A stretch of 36,986 nt of DNA from Candidatus Omnitrophota bacterium (GTDB lineage: Bacteria; Omnitrophota; Gorgyraeia; Duberdicusellales; 4484-171). Location of the stretch: positions 1 to 36,986 of the forward strand of contig JAQTOI010000009.1 in NCBI GenBank assembly GCA_028713415.1, in the 5' to 3' direction. The notes below the pieces were generated by a model. It made no database searches. It saw only the letters and a list, made by a program, of their open reading frames with translations, and was not told the origin of the DNA. The position numbers and the translations under genes are program-made. Positions 1-7,173 of the stretch are shown one piece after another. Every line of letters starts with the position of its first letter. Position 1 is the first letter of the stretch.

Positions 1-1164
1 ATTGCAGGCCTTGCGGCAGCTGCCCCTGAAGCTGAACGCGCGGCTAAAAAATCGCTGGACGCGATTAAAGCCCTAGAGGCTGTCCTGATTTCCGGAGACA
101 ACATTAACATCGCCCTTACCTTAAAGAACCTTAAAGACTCGGTGGATAATTTACCCAGTGTACTTGCAAAAGAAGGGCCCACCCCAAATCTTACCAGGCA
201 AATAAGCGAAATAGCTGATCGCTTGAAGGCGTTGGCTGGGGAAGAAGGCTATGATTTTGGAGATTTAATAGAAGAAGCGCTGGGTGAGTCTCCGGCTATT
301 AAGGAAGTGCGTAGTAAAACCGAAGCAATACGTTCTGTAGTCGATTTACTGCTTCAGATTTTTGAAGCTAAATTTGGCGGCGTGGATGTGCCGATTGTAT
401 CTACGTCACTCGCTCCGGGCAGCGTGCGTTTCCGGATAGTGGCGGTTAACCCGTCTAAAATAAAGAAGCAAACCGTAGATGTTAAAACTTATCTTCCCCA
501 AGAAGTCAGGCCCAAAGATGTGATGGAATTGGGCGGGCTCGCACTTGAATACGATCAGGAAAAGTCAATTTACTATGTGTATAAACCGGGCTTAGCGCTT
601 GCGCCGGCTGAAGTAAGAGTATTTAATGTTGAGGTTGAAGACGTCTGGATTGTGCCTGATAAGCAACTTTCAGATTTGAAGAGCCGCACTGACAGTATTT
701 TGAAACGCCTAGAGAAGACTGAATATTACGACAAAGGTAAGGAAGTAGCGGATAGTATTTATACCCGTTTGCAGACGATTTCGAATACCCAAATTGACGA
801 TACAGTGAGCAGAGCGCAGCATATAGGAATTTATCGAGACAATCTTCTAACAATAGAACAGATAAAAGAGGATATCGCGAGAATGGAGAAGATGCTTGCG
901 ACCGCAGGGGGGCCGCTTGCACCGGAAATGTTGACTAAGCCTAAGATAAAAGCTGAAGAGCCTTCCAAAACAATGACATGGATAGTGATATTTGTTATCA
1001 TTATCTTTACGGGGCTGTTGGCGGGAGTACTTTTCTTTACCTGGCACCGGCAGGTGCGTTCCGCAAAAGAAGAGCTTTTAGCCGCGAAAAAGGCAGCTTT
1101 TCCTGCAAGTACACCTGAAGAAGAGGGGCCGTCTTCGGATAAAGAACCGAAAGAGAAACAGTAA
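1..1164 (+). CDS. Membrane-anchored coiled-coil protein, 5'-truncated by window edge
   Basis: The reading frame is open from base 1, so the gene begins upstream; a GTG at 142 is the first conventional start codon but the frame before it (alanine- and lysine-rich, helical) is equally protein-like. About 387 codons are visible. The middle (roughly codons 115-215) looks like a beta-rich domain, followed by a charged, probably coiled-coil stretch with many Lys/Glu/Arg heptads (about 220-305). A single hydrophobic segment at about codons 327-349 is followed by a short, highly charged Lys/Glu/Pro tail of about 38 residues. This suggests a large extracytoplasmic part held by a C-terminal membrane anchor. 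I do not recognise the family. It ends 11 bp before the epsilon subunit gene, so it may be co-transcribed with the ATPase genes. It is not subunit a: there is only one membrane segment. Confidence 0.75.
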   Translation: MAGLAAAAPEAERAAKKSLDAIKALEAVLISGDNINIALTLKNLKDSVDNLPSVLAKEGPTPNLTRQISEIADRLKALAGEEGYDFGDLIEEALGESPAIKEVRSKTEAIRSVVDLLLQIFEAKFGGVDVPIVSTSLAPGSVRFRIVAVNPSKIKKQTVDVKTYLPQEVRPKDVMELGGLALEYDQEKSIYYVYKPGLALAPAEVRVFNVEVEDVWIVPDKQLSDLKSRTDSILKRLEKTEYYDKGKEVADSIYTRLQTISNTQIDDTVSRAQHIGIYRDNLLTIEQIKEDIARMEKMLATAGGPLAPEMLTKPKIKAEEPSKTMTWIVIFVIIIFTGLLAGVLFFTWHRQVRSAKEELLAAKKAAFPASTPEEEGPSSDKEPKEKQ

Positions 1165-1175
1165 AAGCTTAAACT

Positions 1176-1421
1176 ATGGCGCTCGATGTATTACTGCTAA
1201 ACCCTCAAGCGGTTATTTTTGAAGGGAAAGCCGAAAACGTGATATTGCCCGGAGAACAGGGGGTATTTGAAATTTTGCCGTACCACAAACCCACCTTGAG
1301 CCGCTTGATTTTCGGAACCGTGTTTGTAGATAACCAGAGTTTTCCCCTGCGACGGGGAGTGGTTAAAGTCATAAACAACAAAGTAACAATCATAATCGAA
1401 GAACGCGAGCGCCAAGTTTAG
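1176..1421 (+). CDS. atpC: F-type ATPase epsilon subunit, N-terminal domain only
   Basis: The 81 residues match the N-terminal beta-sandwich of F1 epsilon, which attaches to gamma and the c-ring. The hallmark PGEQGVFEILPYHKP corresponds to the conserved PGxxGxxxILPxHxP motif, preceded by the usual xVIFEGKAENV strand. Canonical epsilon is about 130-140 residues and ends in two regulatory alpha helices; here the protein stops right after the sandwich, so the inhibitory C-terminal domain is absent. The ATG at 1176 lies 11 bp after the preceding gene and has no clear Shine-Dalgarno sequence. It is the first gene of an unusually ordered cluster (epsilon, c, b/delta, alpha, gamma, beta). Short epsilon subunits are known in other ATPases, so truncation need not mean inactivity. 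Confidence 0.88.
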   Translation: MALDVLLLNPQAVIFEGKAENVILPGEQGVFEILPYHKPTLSRLIFGTVFVDNQSFPLRRGVVKVINNKVTIIIEERERQV

Positions 1422-1672
1422 CGGCACCTGAAAAATCAGAAGAAAGTTAAAATTTTTTATATTTTTTTATACATTCGTGCCACAAGGTCACATTCTGAAA
1501 AAGCGCGGATTATAGAGGACAGCGTTTTAGTCCTTCAATTATGCGCAAGGTAAGCCCTGAGTAAAACAAAACTTAAGGGGCTTTAGAAATGCGCACGAAA
1601 ACCTCAGCCTCTTGCGTGGGGTGCTTTACATTTTATGCGTGAGTTTCACTTTACTGAGTTTATTTTTTAAAT
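1422..1672 (+). other. Structured intergenic region before the c-subunit gene
   Basis: These 251 bp between epsilon and c hold no convincing gene; the space is too short for subunit a. It begins with an A/T-rich stretch containing a -10-like TATACAT near 1470, then several possible hairpins: AGGAC (1516-1520) with GTCCT (1530-1534), and AAGCCC (1552-1557) with GGGCTT (1578-1583), the latter reinforced by AGT/ACT. A heptamer ATGCGCA occurs at 1541 and 1589. It may be a leader that sets c-subunit expression, since the c-ring needs many copies, but that is inference. Confidence 0.35.
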
Positions 1673-1891
1673 ATGGGCAGAAACCTAGCATTATTAATCA
1701 TTTTCGGATTATGCATTCTGGGGCCTTGCGCAGTATTTGCGGTGAGTAGTTTTGCCAGCATTAACGCATTAGGAAGAAATCCTTCCAGCGCGCCAAAAAT
1801 TTTTACGGCCATGGTCCTGGTGCTGGTATTTGCTGAAGCGCTAAGCCTCATAGCTATGCTGGTAGTGTTTCAGCTTTTCAGCGCATCGTAA
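1673..1891 (+). CDS. atpE: F-type ATPase subunit c (proteolipid)
   Basis: The 72-residue protein forms the hairpin of two membrane helices typical of the ion-carrying c-ring. The polar loop GRNPSSAP (about 34-41) corresponds to the conserved R(Q/N)P loop that contacts gamma and epsilon. Helix 2 carries the ion-binding carboxylate as Glu55 in the sequence VFAEALSL. Helix 1 is odd: it lacks the usual GxGxGxG packing motif and instead has Ala and Ser in alternating positions (AVFAVSSFAS, 20-29), as well as a Cys-Ile-Leu-Gly-Pro-Cys stretch (14-19). In-frame stop at 1655 excludes a much longer N terminus. No strong ribosome site is visible. The surrounding ATPase genes support the call; the altered helix 1 suggests a divergent ring geometry. 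Confidence 0.85.
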   Translation: MGRNLALLIIFGLCILGPCAVFAVSSFASINALGRNPSSAPKIFTAMVLVLVFAEALSLIAMLVVFQLFSAS

Positions 1892-1901
1892 GCAATAAAA
1901 A

Positions 1902-2040
1902 AGCTCATAAGCTCCTAAGTCCATAAGAAAGAAGAAAAAAGATGCCCTGGAGCCGGTTTATTTCCAATAATTGCTTATGAACTTATCAGTCCCTCGGGAA
2001 TACTCGGGACTCCCGTTGGTCGCTTAAGGGCTTATGAGCT
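1902..2040. repeat. Inverted word-array element between c and b/delta genes
   Basis: Left side: three 8-nt words in a row at 1904-1927 (CTCATAAG, CTCCTAAG, TCCATAAG). Right side: the inverted form, with 2023-2040 pairing to 1902-1919 at 16 of 18 positions, and an extra CTTATG at 1974-1979. Between them is a GC-rich segment with a repeated CTCGGGA motif (about 1993-2012). It lies just upstream of the Shine-Dalgarno of the b/delta gene. It is one member of a group of similarly built intergenic elements in this window. Confidence 0.7.
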
Positions 2041-2056
2041 AAACTGAAGGAGTAGA

Positions 2057-2779
2057 ATGATAATAATATTATCAGCATTTATTTTTCTGGTGCTTATTAC
2101 CTTAATCCTCATCTACGCGTTCAGGCGTATTTTAGATAAAAATGTAGTTTCCGCTACATCGCACTTTGATACGCTTAGCCAGGATTATGACAAGAGACAA
2201 CACGAGATAAACCGGCTCCTTGAGGAAACGAAATTAAAAGCACAAGCGTTGCTCGCACAAGCGCAATCTGAAAGTGAAAAGCTAAAACAAAAAATTATTA
2301 CGGAAGCAGAAAGTGAGAGAGACAAAATTGTCGCCGGGGCGCGCACCCAGGCAGGAGAAATCATAAACCAGGCAGATAAGGCGCGCAATGCTTTGCTAGC
2401 CGAAATCGAAGAAAGAATCACCAAAGAGGCTGTTAAAAAAGCATCTAATTTAATACAGGAAGCCCTTCCGGAAAGTTTTAGGAGCCAGGCACATGCGCGT
2501 TGGGTTGATGATTTGCTCAAAACCGGATTCGGAAAACTGGATAAAATTCGCATAAACGAAACCGTGAAAGAAGTAAAAATTATCTCTGCTTTTCCTTTAA
2601 CTGATGAACAACGCAAGAAAATTTCTCACTACTTAGAAGAATCTTTAGGGAAAGGGTTTACTGTTAAAGAAGAAATTGATGAGAAAATCGTTGTAGGCCT
2701 TGTCATCCAGATAGGGAGCCTTGCGCTGGATGCAAGCCTTAGAAACAAAATTAAAGAAAAAGCGATAGCCAAAGCTTAA
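2057..2779 (+). CDS. F-type ATPase subunit b fused to delta C-terminal domain
   Basis: 240 residues. An N-terminal membrane helix (about 3-23) and a long, highly charged Ala/Lys/Glu/Gln-rich coiled coil (about 35-135) are typical of stator subunit b. The C-terminal part (about 145-240) matches the C-terminal domain of delta/OSCP: 'ISAFPLTDEQRKKISHYLEE' followed by 'GFTVKEEIDEKIVVGLVIQIG' and 'DASLRNKIKEKA'. The N-terminal six-helix domain of delta is absent, because a full b plus full delta would need well over 300 residues. The start ATG at 2057 has a good AAGGAG at 2046-2051. It ends 1 bp before the alpha gene, so the two are probably translationally coupled. b-delta fusions are known from mycobacteria, but those keep more of delta. 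Confidence 0.85.
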   Translation: MIIILSAFIFLVLITLILIYAFRRILDKNVVSATSHFDTLSQDYDKRQHEINRLLEETKLKAQALLAQAQSESEKLKQKIITEAESERDKIVAGARTQAGEIINQADKARNALLAEIEERITKEAVKKASNLIQEALPESFRSQAHARWVDDLLKTGFGKLDKIRINETVKEVKIISAFPLTDEQRKKISHYLEESLGKGFTVKEEIDEKIVVGLVIQIGSLALDASLRNKIKEKAIAKA

Positions 2780-2780
2780 A

Positions 2781-4250
2781 ATGCAGCCAGAATCAGAGAC
2801 TAAATTTGAAGTCCGTGAAGTTGGATTTGTGCAGTCGGTCCGCAAGTTCATCGTTATAGCTAAAGGCCTTCCTTTTTGTATCAACGGCCAAATCGTAGAG
2901 TTTGCCAACGGCACTTTAGGCTTGGTAATGGGTTTTACTGAAGAAAAGGTCCAGATTTTGATTCTTGGAGACTCTACCAGTATTAGGGCGGGAGATGAAG
3001 TTTATAACAAAGGGCAATTTTTAAAACTGCCCGTAGGTGATGGTTTTATCGGACGCGTAGTAAGCAGCCTGTGCCAGCCGCTTGATGGAGGCGAGCCTAT
3101 AGAAGCAAAGGGCCTTTACCCTGTTTTTATAGTTGCCCCTGGCGTTATGGACAGGCAACCGGTTAAAGATACGCTTGAATCCGGCGCTCTTATTATTGAC
3201 GCGATTATCCCTCTGGCTAAGGGCCAGCGCCAGCTTTTGATAGGCGATCGTCTCACCGGTAAAACTACAGTCGCGGTTGATGCAATATTAAATCAGAAAG
3301 GAAAAGGTGTTATCTGTATTTATTGCTGCATAGGCAAGCCATATTCAGCGCTTACCAAGGTTCTTGATATTTTCAGGGAAAATGAAGCGCTTGATTATAC
3401 TATAGTGGTGAGCGGTATCGCATCAGTTACAGTGGGAGAGCAGTATCTGGCTCCCTACACCGCGTGCATGTTGGGCGAGTATTTTATGGCACAGGGGCGC
3501 GACGTACTCTTAGTCACGGATGATTTAACCAAGCATGCCTGGATATATCGCCAGATTTCTTTATTATTGGAAAGAGCCCCGGGGCGCGAAGCTTATCCGG
3601 GAGATATTTTTTATATTCATTCACAAATGATGGAGCGCGCAGGCTACTTGCGCAAGGAGCTTGGCGGAGGCTCAATGACGTTTTTACCGATAGTTGAAAT
3701 ACTTCAAGGGGATTTAACCGGTTATATACCTACCAACTTGGTTTCGATGACTGACGGGCAACTTTATTTTTCCACTGCGCTTTTTAATAAAGGTTTTAAA
3801 CCGGCTATCGATTTTGGCCTTTCGGTTTCGCGTATCGGCAATAAAGCCCAGTGGCCGGCGATGAAAGCTTTAAGCAAATCGTTGCGCCTTGACTACTTGC
3901 AATATAAGGAACTCCTGCAGATGACGCAATTGCGGACAACAGGGCTTTCTAAAGAAGCGGAAAGCAAATTGAGAAGAGGCGAGGCGATAAACCAGCTTAT
4001 TATCCAGGATAAAAGCAAGCCCGTATCCCTTGAGGAGCAGGTTATTTATTTATACTCTTTGAGCAAGGGCCTCTTAGATAGCCTGTCTGTTACCCAAATC
4101 AAGCAATTCCGGCAGGGAGTTTTGGCTTTTTTTGAAAAAAATTGCCCGGAGTATACCAAAGAGCTAAGAGAGACCAAAGATTTAAGCGAAGCCCTTAAAG
4201 CTAAAATGGATGCGACACTTTCAGGGTATTTGAAACAATTGATTGTTTAG
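2781..4250 (+). CDS. atpA: F-type ATPase alpha subunit
   Basis: 489 residues, recognisable over nearly its whole length as the non-catalytic nucleotide-binding F1 alpha subunit. Seen: P-loop GDRLTGKT at 155-162 (usually GDRQTGKT), the ERAPGREAYPGDIFYIHS block, and VSRIGNKAQ with the arginine finger Arg351. Oddity: the protein starts directly in the beta-barrel domain (EVREVGFVQSV near residue 10) and lacks the roughly 20-25-residue N-terminal helical segment of ordinary alpha, which is the docking site for the delta N-terminal domain; that domain is also missing from the neighbouring b/delta fusion. Translation is probably coupled to b/delta, whose stop codon lies 1 bp upstream. A 175-bp gap with a palindromic word array separates it from gamma. 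Confidence 0.93.
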   Translation: MQPESETKFEVREVGFVQSVRKFIVIAKGLPFCINGQIVEFANGTLGLVMGFTEEKVQILILGDSTSIRAGDEVYNKGQFLKLPVGDGFIGRVVSSLCQPLDGGEPIEAKGLYPVFIVAPGVMDRQPVKDTLESGALIIDAIIPLAKGQRQLLIGDRLTGKTTVAVDAILNQKGKGVICIYCCIGKPYSALTKVLDIFRENEALDYTIVVSGIASVTVGEQYLAPYTACMLGEYFMAQGRDVLLVTDDLTKHAWIYRQISLLLERAPGREAYPGDIFYIHSQMMERAGYLRKELGGGSMTFLPIVEILQGDLTGYIPTNLVSMTDGQLYFSTALFNKGFKPAIDFGLSVSRIGNKAQWPAMKALSKSLRLDYLQYKELLQMTQLRTTGLSKEAESKLRRGEAINQLIIQDKSKPVSLEEQVIYLYSLSKGLLDSLSVTQIKQFRQGVLAFFEKNCPEYTKELRETKDLSEALKAKMDATLSGYLKQLIV

Positions 4251-4254
4251 TTTG

Positions 4255-4403
4255 ACACCGCAAAGGCGCAAAAGGGCCACTGAAAACGCAAAGAGGAAGA
4301 TTAAACGGCTTATAGAACGTATATCGAATCATATATGAGTCGTTTTCGCTAAGAAAATCTAAAGCATTTTGCGATTTTGCGGATTTTAGCGGTTTAGCGG
4401 TGT
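4255..4403. repeat. Inverted word-array element between alpha and gamma genes
   Basis: Left arm begins ACACCGC (4255-4261) followed by words such as CCGCAAAG and GCGCAAAA; the right arm ends GCGGTGT (4397-4403) and, read on the other strand, consists of CCGCTAA and CGCAAAA words with 8-10-nt spacing. The central part contains a second imperfect palindrome (about 4303-4344, AAACG...CGTTT ends). The partial array at 9351-9368 uses the same CCGCAAAA word. Confidence 0.65.
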
Positions 4404-4425
4404 AAATTAAAATTAATATCATTCT

Positions 4426-5268
4426 ATGCAGACAATTTCAAATATCAAAAAAGATTTGGAATTCAACCGTGGGCTTTCTTCGCTTATCGAAGCATTGAAA
4501 AATATTGCGGTTTCACAATATCGTTCGCTTGAACGTAAAGTAAAAACTTTCGGAGGTTTTCTCTCAAATATTGAGGGTTTTTTTGAGCTCATTGACCGAA
4601 ACCGTGTAACGCATCCTTTTGTTGTGCCCACAAAAAATACTCAAATGGTGGTGGCGATAACCTCGGACAGCGGCCTTTTAGGCGGTTTAAATATGGAGGT
4701 CATCTCTATTGCCTTGCATCAACTGCAGGATATCAATGGATCTCTAGTGGTAGTAGGTGAGCGCGGGAAAATATATGCACGTGAAAGCGGCGTGCCTTTT
4801 ACCGCTTTTCCCGGTATTAAAGATGAAGATCGTTACGGACAAGCAATGCAGCTGCGTAATTACCTTACGGAGAAATTTCTGCGCGAATCGTTTGGGTACC
4901 TGAAAATAGTTTATCCTCACCCGGTTTCTTTTACCGTGCAAAAAGTTTACGTAGTGCCAGTTTTGCCATTTGCCAAGGAATTAGCTGCGACAAAGAGCGT
5001 AGCAGTGGCTGACATTCTTCTTGAATCTAACATGGCTGATATAGTAGAATACCTTGTTTATTTATGGCTTGGACAGAAATTGTATGAGCTCTTTGGCTTA
5101 AGCCGCCTGGCAGAATTTGCTGCCCGCTATGTACATCTTGAAGAAAGCCTACAAAAATTAAAAACAATAGATACAAAGTTGCGCTTGCAGTACTTCAGGG
5201 TGCGCCATGAGATTATCGACCGCAGCATGCGTGAATTGTTTAGCGCAAGGCTTCTGTATGCGGGATGA
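4426..5268 (+). CDS. atpG: F-type ATPase gamma subunit
   Basis: 280 residues. Assigned as the central-stalk gamma subunit from its position between alpha and beta and from recognisable elements: the N-terminal amphipathic helix (ISNIKKDLEFNRGLSSLIEALKN, about 4-26) in the place of the usual IKxRIxSVKNTxKITKAM segment, the SDSGLLGGLN stretch (about 80-89; SDRGLCGGLN in ordinary gamma), and a C-terminal long helix with RVRHEIIDRSMREL replacing the usual RxxxITxEIxEI. The protein is strongly divergent in the middle. The ATG at 4426 has no obvious Shine-Dalgarno. Family assignment is firm; which ATPase subclass it belongs to is not settled from the sequence alone. Confidence 0.87.
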   Translation: MQTISNIKKDLEFNRGLSSLIEALKNIAVSQYRSLERKVKTFGGFLSNIEGFFELIDRNRVTHPFVVPTKNTQMVVAITSDSGLLGGLNMEVISIALHQLQDINGSLVVVGERGKIYARESGVPFTAFPGIKDEDRYGQAMQLRNYLTEKFLRESFGYLKIVYPHPVSFTVQKVYVVPVLPFAKELAATKSVAVADILLESNMADIVEYLVYLWLGQKLYELFGLSRLAEFAARYVHLEESLQKLKTIDTKLRLQYFRVRHEIIDRSMRELFSARLLYAG

Positions 5269-5273
5269 TATAA

Positions 5274-5301
5274 AGACCACAGACCAAAGACCGAAGACCA
5301 A
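5274..5301 (+). repeat. Four tandem 7-nt words before the beta gene
   Basis: Four consecutive heptamers AGACCAC, AGACCAA, AGACCGA, AGACCAA fill the short gap between the gamma stop and the beta start. No inverted arm is seen here. The array also happens to be translatable in frame with beta, which is why longer upstream starts exist for that gene. Confidence 0.75.
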
Positions 5302-5305
5302 AGAG

Positions 5306-6706
5306 ATGGATAAGAAGACTAAATGCGGGAAAATAATATCGGTTCAGGGGCCGGTTGTGGATGTAAAATTTTCAGAAGCTTCCGATGTCCCCAATATCTT
5401 TACCGTTATGTCTACGCATACGGTTGATAATGCCGAGGTTGTGCTTGAAGTAGCGGAACATGTGCCTGGAAATATCGCCCGCTGTATTGCTATTAATTCT
5501 ACAACGAACTTGCAGCGTAACCAGCAAGCTGACATTATAGGCGATGCCATCCAGGTTCCCACAGGGGATGCCCTCTATGGGCGCATTATTAATATTTTGG
5601 GCCAGCCTATAGATCAAAAAGGAGAGGTCAAGACGTCAGAGATGGTTTCGATACGAAAGCCTGAAATGGGCAGTAAGGTTAAAATCAGCAAAGATAAAAA
5701 TATGCGCCGCAGTTTTGAAGTGATGGAGACCGGGATTAAGATTATTGACCTCCTGTCCCCATTGGTTAAGGGAAGTAAAACCGGCATTTTGGGCGGCGCA
5801 GGCCTTGGAAAAAGCGTTTTGACTTTGGAAATAATACAGCATATTGTAAAAAAATATCAGGGAAGTTGCGTCTTTGTAGGAGTAGGGGAGCGTATACGTG
5901 AAGGTAATGAGTTATACTATGAGCTTCAAAAACACGAAGTTTTATCTAAAACCATGATGGTTTTTGGCCAGATGAACGAGCCTCCCGGCGCTCGTTTTGG
6001 TGTTGCCATGACCGGCATTACTATGGCAGAAACGGTTCAACGTAAAAATCAGGATGTTTTGTTGTTTGTTGATAATATTTTTCGTTTTGTGCAGGCAGGC
6101 GCGGAAATCTCCACGCTTTTAGGAAGGGTGCCCTCGGAAACAGGTTACCAGCCTACGTTGCTTTCGGAGGTGAGCGAGTTCCATGAGAGAATTCGTTCTA
6201 CACCTGATTCGGGAGGCTCAATTACCTCTGTTGAAGCGGTATATGTACCAGCGGATGACCTGACAGACCCGGCGGTTGTGGCAATTTTTAGCTTTCTTGA
6301 TTCAGTTTTAGTACTGTCCCGCGAACGTATACAGCTTGGGCTTTATCCGGCAATAGACCCACTGCTTTCATCGTCGGCAAATTTGGATATTGATATCGTA
6401 GGCAGAAGGCATTTTGATGTTGCCCAGGAGGTAATAAGGGTCTTCCAGCGATATGAAGAGCTTCGCAGGATAGTACTTGTGGTAGGTATTGATGAATTGT
6501 CTGCGGCTGATAGAATTTTATATGAGCGCGCAAGAAAATTACAGAATTTTCTCACGCAGCCATTTTTTGTAGGCGAAGCATATACCGGTAAAAAAGGCGC
6601 TTACGTGACCATTGAAGAAACCCTTAGCGGTTGTGAGAAAATTATTGCCGGCAGAGTAGACAATAAGCCCGAAGAAGAGTTTTATTTGATAGGCGCTCTT
6701 ACATGA
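5306..6706 (+). CDS. atpD: F-type ATPase beta subunit (catalytic)
   Basis: 466 residues from the ATG at 5306; the frame is open further upstream but that part reads through the heptamer array, and the conserved beta sequence starts with KTKCGKIISVQGPVVDVKF. Seen: P-loop GGAGLGKS at 163-170 (canonical GGAGVGKT), catalytic Glu195 in GVGERIREGNELY, the GQMNEPPGARF block, the EVYVPADDLTDP-like block, and DELSAAD at 396-402 in place of the gamma-coupling DELSEED loop. Beta is normally followed by epsilon; here it is the last ATPase gene, and epsilon heads the cluster. Its stop codon overlaps the start of the next, secretion-related gene by 4 bp (ATGA at 6703), which ties the two systems into one transcript. 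Confidence 0.93.
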   Translation: MDKKTKCGKIISVQGPVVDVKFSEASDVPNIFTVMSTHTVDNAEVVLEVAEHVPGNIARCIAINSTTNLQRNQQADIIGDAIQVPTGDALYGRIINILGQPIDQKGEVKTSEMVSIRKPEMGSKVKISKDKNMRRSFEVMETGIKIIDLLSPLVKGSKTGILGGAGLGKSVLTLEIIQHIVKKYQGSCVFVGVGERIREGNELYYELQKHEVLSKTMMVFGQMNEPPGARFGVAMTGITMAETVQRKNQDVLLFVDNIFRFVQAGAEISTLLGRVPSETGYQPTLLSEVSEFHERIRSTPDSGGSITSVEAVYVPADDLTDPAVVAIFSFLDSVLVLSRERIQLGLYPAIDPLLSSSANLDIDIVGRRHFDVAQEVIRVFQRYEELRRIVLVVGIDELSAADRILYERARKLQNFLTQPFFVGEAYTGKKGAYVTIEETLSGCEKIIAGRVDNKPEEEFYLIGALT

Positions 6707-7170
6707 ACATACGCAACCAGAAAAAGCTCGGTGAGATCCTAATAGCTAAAAAGATGCTTTCGCAGCGCCAACTCGATGAGGCTTTGCGTGAACAGGCGCG
6801 AACAAAAGAATTCTTGGGGACAATTTTAATTCGCACGCACCAGATTGATGAGGCCCAGTTTCTTACGGCGATGTCTGAACAGTTTAATATGCCGGTAATT
6901 ACCTTGACGGATAAATTTATTGACTGGAAACTCCTAAAACATTTCAGCCCGACCCTAATCATTGATTATAAATGCTTTCCCGTTGCGCAGGGTGATTCAG
7001 GTTTGACTATAGCAATAACAAATCCACTGGATGCCTGGGTATTAGCAAAAGCGGAAGAAGAATCGCAAGGCGCGCGGGTTCTATTTGTGCTGGTAACACA
7101 AAAAGATATGGATGACGCTATCGCACGCTACAAGCAGCAGGCTCGAACAAACCTAAAGGGGTTATTTTAA
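6703..7170 (+). CDS. Stand-alone GspE N-terminal (MshEN-type) domain protein
   Basis: 155 residues resembling the N-terminal domain of type II secretion/type IV pilus ATPases (T2SSE_N/MshEN). The features are LGEILIAKKMLSQRQLDEALREQ (about 9-31), an LGTILIRTHQIDEAQF repeat of the same pattern, a following 'LxxxFxMPVITL' strand and 'AITNPLDAW' near 105, as found ahead of the ATPase core in GspE/PilB. No P-loop is present. It overlaps the beta gene by ATGA and is followed after 3 bp by the full GspE gene, which has its own copy of this domain. MshEN-type domains can bind c-di-GMP in some ATPases; whether the key residues are present here cannot be decided by eye. Likely a regulatory or adaptor partner of GspE. 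Confidence 0.75.
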   Translation: MNIRNQKKLGEILIAKKMLSQRQLDEALREQARTKEFLGTILIRTHQIDEAQFLTAMSEQFNMPVITLTDKFIDWKLLKHFSPTLIIDYKCFPVAQGDSGLTIAITNPLDAWVLAKAEEESQGARVLFVLVTQKDMDDAIARYKQQARTNLKGLF

Positions 7171-7173
7171 GCA

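Noticed and set aside
1422-1672. Hidden or fragmented subunit a gene between epsilon and c
   Set aside because: All frames are broken by stops, and 251 bp cannot encode the roughly 230 or more residues and five or more helices of subunit a.
2185-2616. Minus-strand reading frame opposite the b/delta gene
   Set aside because: A serine/alanine-rich shadow of the coiled-coil codons; no start signal or homology.
5207-5305. Longer N terminus of the beta subunit starting at 5207
   Set aside because: The added 33 residues overlap gamma and run through the heptamer array; the conserved beta sequence starts just after ATG 5306.
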